Below, piece after piece: positions 9,887 through 19,370 of a DNA stretch of 64,000 bases. Source of the DNA: Euglena gracilis. Its lineage: Eukaryota > Euglenida > Euglenophyceae > Euglenales. A model generated the notes under the pieces. The model was not told the DNA's origin. It did no database searches and was given only the letters and a program-made list of their open reading frames with translations. The DNA lies in the NCBI GenBank assembly GCA_039621445.1, contig CP154956.1, positions 95,546,406-95,610,405 of the forward strand, written 5' to 3'. Both the position numbers and the translations under genes were made by a program. The first letter of the stretch is position 1. Each line of letters begins with the position of its first letter.

Positions 9887-10860
9887 CTACTTTGGGTCAC
9901 TGGACAGGGAAAGCACAAAACAGGGCCAGAAGATACGGCTGGTGTCAGCACAGGGTCTAGAGAGTAAGGGTTAGGGTTAGGGTTAGTTTCAGGGAAAGGG
10001 CTAGGGCAAGGTTAGGGGGTACTTGTCTGTTATCGCACGACGCACCCCCCCCTTTTGGTTATCGCACGACGCCCTTGGAATGGCCAGAATGCTTTCCCTT
10101 GGGGTCCCTTCGGCCGTTTTGGGTGGTTTTTGTGGTTATTTTTGAAGGGGGATAGGGTTAGGGTTTGTGGAATGGCCCTGCCGTACCCCTTGGCACACAC
10201 AAGGGAAACCCAAAGGCGGCAGATAGGCAGGGGGGTAGAAAGATAAAGCCCGCCGACAGTTCGGCCCCAAAAGGGGATTTGCCAACCTGAACAATGGAGA
10301 GAAACAGGGGAATTGGCCTGAATTTTTGGCCGAACTCGAAAAAAGGCGAAAACTTCACAACGACAGGTCCGAACCCTAACCCCATTCCTCCCAACAACCT
10401 TATACAGTCACCGGAAGAGGAAAGGAAGGCGTCGTGCGATAACCAAAAGGGGGGGGGGTGCGTCGTGCGATAACAGACAAGTACCAGTTAGGGCTACGTG
10501 ACCCTAACCTGACCCTGACCCTAACCCTATCCCTAACCCTATCTTTGGCCTACTTTGGGTCACTGATGGACAGGGAAAGCACAAAACAGGGTCAGAAGAT
10601 ACGGCTGTCAGCACAGGGTCTACAGAGTTAGGGTTAGGGTTAGGGTTAGTTTCAGGGAAAGGGCTAGGGCAAGGTTAGTGCTACGTGACCCTAACCCTGA
10701 CCCTGACCCTAACCCTATCCCTAACCCTATCTTTGGCCTACTTTGGGTCACTGATGGACAGGGAAAGCACAAAACAGGGTCAGAAGATACGGCTGGTGTC
10801 GGCACAGTGTCTAGAGAGTAAGGGTTAGGGTCAGGGTTTAGGGGTTTGGGTTTAGGGTTA
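9887..10860. repeat. Subtelomere-like repeat units with TTAGGG tracts
   Basis: A unit running from TTGGCCTACTTTGGGTCAC through GGAAAGCACAAAACAGGG, GAAGATACGGCTG, TTAGGG tracts, and CCCTAACCCTGACC tracts occurs at about 9887-10,540 (interrupted by the next element), 10,547-10,735 and 10,736-10,860. An inverted copy is at 11,466-11,575. Confidence 0.75.
10018..10485. mobile_element. 468-bp TIR element of the same family as 9606-9836
   Basis: Same ends, GGTACTTGTCTG...CAGACAAGTACC, and the same subterminal TTTTGGTTATCGCACGAC block. Flanks are GGTTAGGG (10,010-10,017) and AGTTAGGG (10,486-10,493), an 8-bp duplication with one mismatch. The matching unoccupied site, GGCAAGGTTAGTGCTACGTG, is at about 10,668-10,687 in the next repeat unit. 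The core is related to 9195-9540 and is non-coding. Confidence 0.8.
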
Positions 10861-10944
10861 GGTATCCCCAGCCCGCCCAAACCCGAAACCCTGGCCCTAA
10901 CTAGTTTGGGATAGGGTTAGGGCAGGGTTTGAATAGGGCGTACA

Positions 10945-11340
10945 TGTTTTAGGTGGGGGGGTGTGTCCCCCCCTACCCCCCCCCCCCTCCTGGCCCGCAG
11001 GGGGGGTCCGGACCACCCCCCCCCCACCTGCCAGGGGGGTCCGGACCGACCCTCGGGGGGTACCCGGGACCGCCCCCAAAAAGGGTCAATTTTTTCCTCC
11101 GGCGCTTCGCACCGAATTTTTTTTGCATTTTTGGCACATTTTTGCCCAAAAAGTGCCCAAAATGGCACTTTTGGTCGTTTTGGGGGTCAAAAATTTTCGG
11201 TCACCCAGACCGCACAACTGATTAGGTGGGCGGTTGTCCCCCAATTTTTCGGTCACCCAGACCGCGCAACTGATTAGGTGGGGGGGTGTCCCCCCCCTCC
11301 TGGCCCGCAGGGGGGGGGTCCGGACCCCCCCCACCTGTCC
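10945..11340. repeat. GC-rich direct repeats (TCCTGGCCCGCAGGGGG)
   Basis: The phrase from TTAGGTGGGGGG through TCCTGGCCCGCAGGGGG and GGTCCGGACC occurs at 10,948-11,045 and 11,272-11,332. Between them, CGGTCACCCAGACCGC with AACTGATTAGGTGG occurs twice (about 11,198 and 11,250). A CTCCGGCGCTTCGCACCG block at 11,097 links it to the GCGCC-core repeats elsewhere in the window. Confidence 0.6.
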
Positions 11341-11342
11341 TT

Positions 11343-11466
11343 ATATCGAACCCTGGGTTTGGGTTGGGGTTAGGGTTTTAAGTTTGGGTTAGGGTTTGGG
11401 TTAGGGATACCTAACCCTAACCCAACCCTAAACCCAAACCAAAAACCCTAAACCCTAACCCTAACT
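11343..11466. repeat. Head-to-head telomeric repeats
   Basis: GGGTTTGGGTT/TTAGGGTTT motifs run rightwards to GGGTTAGGGATACC at about 11,408, then switch at once to CCTAACCCTAACCC motifs. The order TTAGGG then CCCTAA on one strand is what two fused telomeres or an inverted subtelomere would leave. Confidence 0.7.
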
Positions 11467-11612
11467 CTGTGGACCCTGTGCCGACACCAGCCGTATCTTC
11501 TGACCCTGTTTTGTGCTTTCCCTGTCCATCACTGACCCAAACTAGGCCAAAAATAGGTGTGGATCGACCTGTTTTGCCGTGGATCGACTAACAGACAAGT
11601 ACCAAAGTATCT
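11466..11612. repeat. Inverted copy of the subtelomere-like unit, with empty site
   Basis: Reverse complement of the unit at 9887-10,860 (CCGTATCTTCTGACCCTG, TTGTGCTTTCCCTGTCC). It ends with GGATCGACTAACAGACAAG, the unoccupied form of the 9606-9836 insertion site. Confidence 0.7.
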
Positions 11613-12700
11613 TTGGTGCACAAATGTTCCAGTTTTTTCGGAACTTTTTCAAATTTTCCAAGAACCAAAATTTTCGACTCTGCCGTTTGGGGGGGGGGGG
11701 GGTGGCGGTCGAGTAGCAAACAAGAACCCCTGAACCCTACACCTTTGAATCACGCCAAAGAGGGGATTTTCTGCTTGGTGTTCTCGGGGCAACCGACCTG
11801 TAAAAAAAAATTGGATGGCGGTTGTGCAGCGAGCAAGTGCCGTTTTGGTTTACCCCCTTAACAGTGGCCGCTTTCTTTCAGTGCCAAACGCGCCGAATTT
11901 GACCCCCCAAAGTGCCCCCCACCCCCAGAGTGGCCGATTTGGGGTTCTACGGTGTTTGGAGGGTGGCCACTTTGCCACTTGCCCAGGGCGCGCAGGGGTT
12001 GGGCCTGGCCCCGCTGCACCCCTGGCCAGGATTCGACTGGGCTCCGCTGCACCTTTGGCCAGGAAAGTGGTCCCAAAGGCGGCAGGTAAACACCACCAAA
12101 GTTGCCAAAACAATTTGGGCCACTTTGGTGGGGGAACTTTGAAGGGGGGGTTTGTGGGTTTCCCCTATGACCTCCCCGTCAAACCACCCACCCATGTCTC
12201 CACTGCCCCAATTCATTGTGGTGAGTGCATGCATTTCACCGGCCATGCGAACAGATTCCCTGGGTTGTGTGCCTAAATGTCGAGGGTGAACTTCAGGGAA
12301 CTTTGAACTTTGTTGAAGGTGAACTTCGGCTCAAAAACAGGTTTTCTGGATCTGGGAGGCCAAGAAACATGCTTTCGGGTAATTTTTTTTGGATTTTTTC
12401 GTCTTGGGACCGGTTACAGGCTAAAACCGGGGCGCCGGGACGTCGAAAAAACGCTCATCTTCGGCTCAAAAAAAATAGGGTTTCGGGCAATTTTTTTTCC
12501 AATTTTTGTCGACTTTTTTGACCCGTTTTGGACCAAGAATCCATGGGATTCAGGCCAACAAACCCCCTCGCCCCGGAGGGGTCCGAAGCCAAAAGCAGTC
12601 AGCCAATCACACCTTCGGGGGTGGGGTTGGAAACACCTTCAGCGATGGCATGGTCCCCCACCCGCTTTTTTGGGGGCCAGGGGTTGGGACCCACCAAACC
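11613..12700. other. No confident gene
   Basis: Mixed sequence with CCCTGGCCAGG-like direct repeats at 11,995-12,065 and a pair of related phrases containing GGCTCAAAAA at about 12,328 and 12,460. Frames are open on both strands but none looks coding. Confidence 0.4.
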
Positions 12701-12715
12701 ACCCGTTCAAAGTCC

Positions 12716-12894
12716 GGAAAACCAGCAAAGGCCTCTATTCCAACTCTGGCCCATCCAGTCCCTCGGCCTCCATCCATCAGTGGCAAGAAGGAAACACCTC
12801 TTTCGCCCCAGTGAACCGCAGTGCAATGGGCAACACACCTGTGGGCCTGGGTCATTCACCCGCTTACCTCGATTGGCCTGGCCCATGATTGAAG
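12716..12894 (+). CDS. Candidate Ser/Asn/Pro-rich exon
   Basis: The frame reads as a disordered coding segment (SNSGPSSPSASIHQ, then NTPVGLGHSPAYLDW) and is open except for TGA at 12,886-12,888. It then continues Leu-Lys at phase 0 into the donor GTAAGG at 12,895. The 5' edge is uncertain; AG sites at 12,711-12,730 are possible. This could be an exon if TGA is sense, a terminal exon if it is stop, or an exon with an earlier donor at GTGGGC. Confidence 0.4.
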
Positions 12895-13173
12895 GTAAGG
12901 CCAGGGGGCCAACCTCAGGGGCAAGTTTGCATGTTAAGAGTTCTGGTGTCCATGTGCACACCCTCTGAGGACCTTCAGACCTAAATACGAGAGCCTGATT
13001 TGTGGCCGAAAATTTTCCCAACCCCTGGGTGTGCGATAACAAACAAATGCTACCTTTTCCATCAGGGGTTTGCCTCCTCAATTTGTGGTCCTCGAAAAAT
13101 CAGGTGCGGAGAGCGAAGCACCATCAATTCCTCTGCGCAAAATTGAACCTCTTTCCCCCTTGTTCCCCTTCAG

Positions 13174-13350
13174 GGAAGAAGCCCCAACAACCCAAGCAAC
13201 CGGAGCCTCAGCCTCCAAAGCAGCCTGAAGCTGCTGCCCTCAGCATGCCAGTGGATCCAACCACCCCCAAGGTTCACTCACCATACTGCTTGCCAGACGC
13301 GGCGGGATTCGGCTCTGAGTCTGGTCCCGGCAGCCCCTTGGTTTGCCACC
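13174..13350 (+). CDS. Candidate Pro/Gln-rich exon
   Basis: A strong pyrimidine tract and acceptor (TTGTTCCCCTTCAG) precede 13,174. The frame starts GKKPQQPKQPEPQPPKQP and continues AAALSMPVDPTTPK and a Gly/Ser/Cys-rich segment. The donor could be GTTCAC after 13,270 or GTGGGC near 13,373. It fits a disordered linker of a multi-exon gene. No family can be assigned. Confidence 0.45.
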
Positions 13351-13385
13351 CCCAAGCCTGCTTCTGTTTTGGTGGGCATTTCTAT

Positions 13386-13482
13386 ACAAAAATCGACCGA
13401 CACTAACAGATCGCCGGGCGCGAGCGAGCGAAGCGAGCCGCCCGGCGCCCCTGCTGAATCTGTTAGTGTCGGTCGATTTTTC
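13386..13482. repeat. Hairpin with AATCGACCGACACTAACAG arms
   Basis: AATCGACCGACACTAACAG and its reverse complement CTGTTAGTGTCGGTCGATT flank a GC-rich centre that is itself partly palindromic (CGGGCGCGAGCG...GCCCGGCGC). A diverged copy is at 15,428-15,535. Confidence 0.75.
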
Positions 13483-13582
13483 TAAAACCTATTTTGTCTG
13501 GGCCCGACGCCTGTCTTGATATTCATTCGACCGAACCGCCTGGACGGAAATATGGCCAAAAAAGTGGTTTTTGGCCCATTAA

Positions 13583-13746
13583 CGGGCGCCTGAATGGAAA
13601 TCGACTGACATAAGCGGCGCCTGAATGGAAATCGACCGACATAAACGGGCGCCTGAATGGAAATCGACCGACATAAGCGGGCGCCTGAATGGAAATCGAC
13701 TGACATAAACGCCCGCCTGAATGGAAATCGACTGACATAAACGGTT
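13583..13746. repeat. 32-bp tandem array 1
   Basis: About five units of GGGCGCCTGAATGGAAATCG + ACTGACATAAAC, period 32-33 bp, following the shared lead-in TGGTTTTTGGCCCATTAACG. The unit carries part of the GACCGACA motif of the nearby hairpin. Confidence 0.8.
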
Positions 13747-13916
13747 TCCGATGTCTTGGAAATCGACCAACCTTTTGTTTCCTTTTTTGAATGCCTTTTT
13801 GTTCCGTTTTGGGACATTGTCAGTTTCAGCCTGAAACCCGTTAATGTCGACCAACCTTTTGCCTTTTTTTTCGGAATGCTTTTTTCTTTTTTCAATCTCT
13901 ATATCAAGATGCGTCT

Positions 13917-14017
13917 TAAACGCAGACTCTGACCTGAGTCTGCGTTTCGAAACGCAGACTCAGGCCGAATAACAGACTGAGCGTTTCGAAACACAGACTC
14001 AGGCCAGAGTCTGCGTT
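13917..14017. mobile_element. Palindromic element with AAACGCAGACTC ends
   Basis: AAACGCAGACTCTG at the left end is inverted at the right end (CAGAGTCTGCGTTT), and the inside contains two more copies in both orientations separated by TTTCGAAA. No coding capacity. Confidence 0.6.
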
Positions 14018-14358
14018 TTTTCAGAAACACAGATTTTGACCAAAGCCATGTTGCTATGAACACAGCCTTGGCCCGAAATCCGATGATGTCAATATAATTG
14101 CAATACGGGCGTCGAGCCCAGAAAATAGGTTTGACATTGCCAAATCACTCCTCACCCGAAAGCTTTTCTTGCAGATGACCAGTGATGACAACTGGTTCAG
14201 GACAAATTTGCCGAATGCTTTTTCTGAAGATAATAATTTCCAGAAAATAATAATCTTAAATACCGTCCTTCCGTCTGTTCCATCCAAAGTTCAGCCAGCT
14301 GTGATCACCTGGCCACAAAATTTGGTTTTTTGTCTGATCCATAACTCCTCCACAACCC

Positions 14359-15022
14359 CATAGGACCAAAAATGTCGAAAAAAGGGGAAATCCAAAATGT
14401 CCAAAAAGTCACTAAAAATTCCCAATCTGACCAGCAACAGATTTCAATGGAATGGAAATTGACCGACATAAACGGGCACCTGAATGGAAATCGACAGACA
14501 TAAACGGGCGCCTGAATGGAAATCGACCGACATAAACGGGCGCCTGAATGGAAATCGACCGACATAAACGGGCGCCTGAATGGAAATCGACCGACATAAA
14601 CAATTTCAGCCTGAAATCCGTTAATGTCAGTAGAATTTCAAGACAGGCATCGGGCCCAGAAAATAGGTTTTAACCCATTCTTGCCAATGCATTGATGGGC
14701 GGCCCACTTGCAACCAACCTTTTTTGAACATCAGTTGATCTGGTGCTCCTTCGCCACCCAAGTTTTTCCAGGTCAATAAATTTAGGTTATGAAAGGACAT
14801 AGCCAGATCATTTAAAACCTATTTTCTGGGCCCGACGCCTGTCTTGAATTTCAACTGATTTAAACGGAATTCAGGCTGAAATTGTTTAGGTCAGTCGATT
14901 TCCTTTAGGCGCCCGTTTAGGTTAGTTGATTTCCAAGACTGAAATCTGTTGCAGGAATTTTTAGTGAAATTTTGGACAATTTGGGTTTCCACTTTTTTTT
15001 TCGACATTTTTTGGTCCCATTG
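14359..15022. mobile_element. Large inverted repeat carrying a 32-bp array
   Basis: The left arm (about 14,359-14,675) and right arm (about 14,812-15,022) are diverged inverted copies. GACCAAAAATGTCG, CACTAAAAATTCC, CAACAGATTTCA and CGGGCCCAGAAAATAGG occur in the left arm, and their complements occur in reverse order in the right. The left arm has the complete second 32-bp array (14,446-14,602). The right arm keeps one to two decayed units. Confidence 0.6.
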
Positions 15023-15427
15023 GGTTCTGGAAGCTTTTTAGACCAGACAAAAGCTAATTTTTGCGGTCAGATTATCACAACTGGTATTTGAAGGATTGGG
15101 GGCTGGGTTTTGCTTTTGGGTCCTCCAGCAACGGCGGGCCATTCCCTTGTGGGGGCAAAATGTCGGTGGGCTTTCTTTCTTCTTCCTTGCCAGTCGTTCG
15201 CCTTTGGGACCACAGCCCTGCCCAACGTACAGTAGGCCAATCCTGAACGCTGCCCAAGCTAACGGGAACCCACTAAAAATCCTGCTGGGTGCTGCTGGGT
15301 GATCCGACTTGTAATTTTTTTTGGTGGCGGTCGTCCAGCGAGCAAGCACCAGAAAAGATGAGCGGATTTTTTTGCCGAGATGCAAGTTCCATTTTTTTTT
15401 CCAATTCTTTGATCTTTGCCTTGGTTT

Positions 15428-15535
15428 TTATACAAAGTCGACCGACACGAGCAGATTCAGCAGGGGCGCCGGGCCATGCGAGCGAAGCGAGCGGCCGAGC
15501 ACCTGCTGAATCTGCCCGTGTCGGTCGATTTTACT
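15428..15535. repeat. Hairpin, diverged copy of 13,386-13,482
   Basis: GTCGACCGACACGAGCAGA and the inverted TCTGCCCGTGTCGGTCGA surround GATTCAGCAGGGGCGCC and its complement. Confidence 0.7.
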
Positions 15536-15612
15536 GAAGCCTATTTTGTCTTGAATTTCACTCGACCGAACTGCCTGGACGTAAATATTGCCAAAAAAGT
15601 GGTTTTTGGCCC

Positions 15613-15755
15613 ATTAACGGGCGCCTGAATGGAAATTGACTGACCCAAAACGGCGCCTGAATGCAAATCGGCTGACCTAAACGGGCGCCTGGATGGAAAT
15701 TGACTGACCTGAACAGGCGCCTGAATGGAAATCAACCGACCTGAACAGGAAATCG
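15613..15755. repeat. 32-bp tandem array 3
   Basis: Four to five diverged units of the same 32-bp motif, with the same lead-in TGGTTTTTGGCCCATTAACG. The order hairpin, lead-in, array, downstream DNA repeats that of 13.38-14.25 kb, so the block is an old tandem duplication. Confidence 0.75.
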
Positions 15756-15759
15756 GCCA

Positions 15760-16640
15760 ACCTTTTTTGTTTCATTTTTCTGAATGACGTTTTGTTCCAT
15801 CTCGGGCGTTTTTGGCAGTATCTGGATTCCCCCAAATTCTTGACCAATGAAACTGAAATTCCTGAATTAAGACGATCGGGATCGTATCCTCTGTTTCACT
15901 TACAGCCTACGTTTTAACCGTTGCCAAATCGCCCATCGATCGAAAGCTGCTCTCATCAGACGACCAGCGATGGCAACTGAATCTGGCCAAATTGTATAGA
16001 ATGCTTATTCTGAAGTTCGAGAAAATGAAATGGGGACATCCTAAAACTACGATTCAGACCTCTGGGCAACCAACTTGTAAAATTGGTGGAGGTCGACCAG
16101 CAAACAAGACCCTTTTTCTTTCCATTCTGGTCCTTTCAGAGACAAGATTGCAAGGGTTTCAACAAGAAAATTGATGAAAAATGGCGATTTTGTATGTTCT
16201 GAATGCAACCAAAAATTATGTGCTTTTGGATCATTTGGGCTGTTTTTTTTTGTTGGTTCATTTTTGCAAGTTTCTCTGATTTTTTTTTGCCTTTTTTTGA
16301 AAGGAAAGACTGAAAAAAAAATTTCCAAAAAAGTGCCAGCTGTGTGGAAGGAGGAGGGTCCGGGTGAGGAGTTATTATTATTTCCTGAGGCAACCACGTG
16401 ACCAGAGTTGCTCATCAAAACAGAAGGCCTTACCAAAACTACATGCAACAGTCGATCCTTGAGGTTCAAAAAGAAAAAAAAGACCCCTCTGGCTTTCATT
16501 CCATCTTCCTCCATGGATTGGGGTGCTGTCATAAATGCCTGGCTGGTGCCCCCTGACCCTTGACTTTGACCCCTGACTTTCTGACCCCCCCCGCAGGGTC
16601 AGAAAGGCTGATGCAGACTGACTCTCCGCGTCTTTTATGT
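15760..16640. other. Downstream part of the duplicated block; no gene
   Basis: 15,925-16,030 aligns by eye with 14,140-14,250 (shared GACCAG.GATG.CAACTG and AATGCTT.TTCTGAAG). The best frames in the two copies differ, so I read it as non-coding. The rest is AT-rich with T runs. Confidence 0.4.
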
Positions 16641-16648
16641 CTTTGCAG

Positions 16649-17170
16649 GCATTCACCGACAGTCAGATGCCGTCATTCTCTGACCGAGTCCCAAGGTCCC
16701 CTGCATTTGCCCCAATGTACGCCCCATACCCCGAACCATTGGTCCCCTACGACGTCCCCGAGTACTGTGTCCCCGCGACGTACTCGTACCACTCTCCAAA
16801 TCCACTCGCAGCCAGGCTTGTGCTTAGTCGGGTGCCTACCCCACGGGGGGGGGGTGCTAGGGGCAGGCACCCCATAGCACCCGATCCGACCCCCCCCAGG
16901 GGGGGGGGTAGGGTTTTGGGGGGTGCCAGCAGGCACCCCCCTCTGACCCCGGCACCGAAGGCGCCGGGGGCCCGGAAAAGGCCATTTTCAATGAAAATTT
17001 TCTGGGTCCCCCACAGACCCCCCCCGGGGGTGTGCCTGCTAGGGGCAGGCACCGTATAGCACTCCCCCCCCCCCGGTCGGTAAGCACAAGCATGCTCGCA
17101 GCTCCTCTGGGGTACCCACCGATGTATCATCATCCTCCCAAGGCTCCTTGGGCGGGGTGCTGGACAGGGC
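16649..17170 (+). CDS. Tyr/Pro-rich exon split by a small TIR element
   Basis: The acceptor TTTATGTCTTTGCAG precedes 16,649. The frame runs through a Pro/Tyr-rich segment (FAPMYAPYPEPLVPYD, YSYHSPNPL) to 16,812, where a 282-bp element begins. After the element and the second CTCGCAGC, the sequence at 17,103-17,170 continues in the original frame as LGYPPMYHHPPKAPW. Removing the element plus one 8-bp duplication thus gives one continuous Tyr/Pro-rich reading frame. The insertion adds 290 bp, which is not a multiple of three, so the exon is broken unless the element is spliced out. Such tracts are common as disordered parts of RNA-binding proteins. A link to the CCCH gene upstream is only inferred from strand and style. 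Confidence 0.5.
16813..17094. mobile_element. 282-bp hAT-like TIR element inside an exon
   Basis: Ends CAGGCTTGTGCTTA...TAAGCACAAGCATG are inverted with one mismatch. The 8-bp duplication CTCGCAGC lies at 16,805-16,812 and 17,095-17,102. The inside has GGGCAGGCACC motifs, G/C runs and a GGCGCC...GGCCATTTTCA core shared with repeats at 23.6, 27.3, 36.6 and 45.3 kb. CAGG ends with an 8-bp duplication fit hAT elements. Confidence 0.8.
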
Positions 17171-17589
17171 TTGGCACAGGGTTGGCATCTGACCAACCCA
17201 TTTTTCATCTTTGCTGTTTTGTTGGGCCAGATCCGAAATTTTTGCAAACAACTCGTCTGTGTAAGCACTCTGGGGCAGTCCCCGGAGTTCTCATGATTTA
17301 TGGGATCAAACTTGGGTCTGAAGACCCCTCATTTTCAAAAGGAACCTTGCGTCCATCTTTCCAAGAACATCTGGGATATGAGGAGTATTTGTTTGAGCCC
17401 GATTACTCTTTGGAAGCTCACCAGGTCAGTTGCTCCGTTTGATTTTTTCCCCCTAAAATGCATGCGATTCCACAGAAGGGGGTTCAGAGCATAGAGAAAT
17501 TGGCTTTTGGACAATTTCCAGCAGTCAAAAATCACCCAAATGATCCCGACAATTTGAGGTAATCAGCGAAATTTTTCCGAATATTCTTA

Positions 17590-17877
17590 CCTCCCCCCCC
17601 CCCCCGGGAAACTGTCATGCCCGGGAACCTGTCAGGGTCCCCGGTACCGGCCAACCTGTCAGTATAGGAAGTTGTCAGGGTCCCCGGTACCGGCCAACCT
17701 GTCAGGGTCATTTTTCATTGACTTTCCCATGAAATGCCCTACCCGGGAAACTGTCAGGGTCCCGCCCGGGAAACTGTCAGGGTCCCCGGTACTGGCCAAC
17801 CTGTCAGTATAGGAAGTTGTCAGGGTCCCCGGTACTGGCCAACCTGTCAGGTGACAGTTTCCTGGGGGGGGGGTAGG
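17590..17877. mobile_element. TA-flanked poly-C element with AACTGTCAGGG subrepeats
   Basis: TA at 17,588-17,589 and 17,878-17,879. Ends are CCTCCCC... and ...GGGGTAGG, with GGAAACTGTCA just inside the left end and TGACAGTTTCC inside the right. The core is a direct repeat of CCCGGTACCGGCCAACCTG units. No coding capacity. Confidence 0.7.
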
Positions 17878-18216
17878 TATTGGATGGACAGTGAAATGTG
17901 ATTTGATTTCATCTTTTTGTCGGTGTTTTAGTATGAATAATTTTTTCTCATGGACCGGTTACAATATCAGATTTTGTTTTTTCATAGACACCAAACAGAT
18001 TGCCCGTTGAGTTCTTGTTGGCTCAATTTGCCCCAGGTGGGATGGCCCTCCGAGGGGGTCAGGGTCCAAGCCCCCCCCCCCCCCTGTCCTCCCATTTCCC
18101 CATCATTTTGGACCATTTTTTCCCCGAACAATTCTGGCATTTTGCACCACGAGTTGTCATGCTGGGGCCCAAAGTTCCATAATGATTTTTCATGGTTTTA
18201 TGCAATTGATTTCATG

Positions 18217-18369
18217 CTTTCCGAGAAGTTCGAGGTTCAAGACCAAACCTTGCAAATACGTACAGTGTGGGAATATGTGTGCCGTGGAGAGTACCACAGA
18301 TCTCTGCCTGGTAAAACATCACCTTCTCTGTTGCAGAACAACTGGGGACTTTCGCAGTTGTTGACCCAT
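18217..18369 (+). CDS. Candidate second CCCH-type finger exon
   Basis: From about 18,230 one frame encodes RFKTKPCKYVQCGNMC, then ESTTDLCLVKH. The FKTKPCKY opening is the usual start of a tristetraprolin-type finger, and the first spacing is C-x8-C. The second is C-x8-C instead of C-x5-C, followed by C-x3-H. I could not find an intron that corrects the spacing. It could be a diverged finger, a pseudogene or chance. It lies on the same strand as the finger at 7.9 kb but 10 kb away. Confidence 0.3.
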
Positions 18370-19236
18370 TAAGCTTAAGCTACCAAAGCAAAATAAGTTG
18401 TGGTGAAAACAAAAGGGGTTCGGCTTCTTTAATTAGAGATATTTTTTTTCCTTGAGGGTGAACGTTATTTTGTATGATTTTGCAAGGATTCTGACCAAAG
18501 TTTTCTATTCATGATTTAATGTAATTGACGTCACTTTCGGGAAAAGTTATTTGCCTGGCTATACGTGATTTTATTTGATTTCACGTCAGGGTTGTTTTTT
18601 TATATAAAAAAAACAACAACAAAAAAACATGTTGTACCCAAAAGAAACCCCCCCCAAAAACATGTTTTTCTTGAAAAAGCAAAAATTGACCTTTTTCCTT
18701 GCGAAATGGCCATTCTTGAGGAAAAAGTTCTAAAGTCATTTTTTTTTTTGGTCATCACAATGTGACTTTTTTTGTTTTTCCAGGCCCTTCATCCTAAAAT
18801 GATGTGGTTGGCAAGGCGTCGCATATTTGAAAGCCAGCACCCTTTACGGACTGCGAAGCTGCAGAGATAAAAAAAAATCAACACATTTCAAAAAAATTTT
18901 CCCCCAAACCCTCCATTGCCCATGCCAAGACCCCAAACAGGGTTTTCTTTAAGTTTCCATTTCCCCAAAAAAACTGTGAAGTGCTGTCTTGGTTTCGCTA
19001 GATATTTTTTTCCCGCCCTGCAATTTTGTGTGTTTTGAATGTTCTGCATTTTGACCAATTTTTTTCCTTGTGACCACATGTCATGTCATTTTCATTTCGC
19101 CAACAAGTTACAGTATGTTTTAGCATCAGAATGTTCCCAAAGGTCAACAGGCATATTTGAGAGCCCCCCCCCCCCAAAGGCAAATGTGTTTTCTTTGCGT
19201 CGCGTTTTTGGTCTTGCTGAGTTTGTAATCCCTCCA
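18370..19236. other. No gene; T-rich likely intron
   Basis: T-rich sequence ending in the polypyrimidine tract and acceptor of the next exon. No coding-like frame. Confidence 0.4.
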
Positions 19237-19239
19237 CAG

Positions 19240-19355
19240 GCCGCTTTGGAGAAGCACCCTGCGGTGCGCAACCTGCAGTCTGGGGAGATGTCGCAGAAAC
19301 AGCTGCAGAAGGTATTGCACGACATCATGTACACCAACAACAAGCGACGCTCGAG
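19240..19355 (+). CDS. Internal exon, helical Gln/Lys-rich segment
   Basis: Flanked by acceptor CCCTCCACAG and donor GAG|GTGCGC. In phase 0 it encodes AALEKHPAVRNLQSGEMS then QKQLQKVLHDIMYTNNKRR, a soluble, probably helical segment with clear codon-like structure. It ends in phase 2 (TCG AG). Joined to the sequence at 20,669 it continues S-M-H-P-F-R-K-W. I do not recognise the family. Confidence 0.6.
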
Positions 19356-19370
19356 GTGCGCATTCAGAAT

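Noticed and set aside
13583-13746. 32-bp repeats that look like a CRISPR array
   Set aside because: The units are contiguous with no unique spacers, two more arrays share the same lead-in, and the context is eukaryotic.
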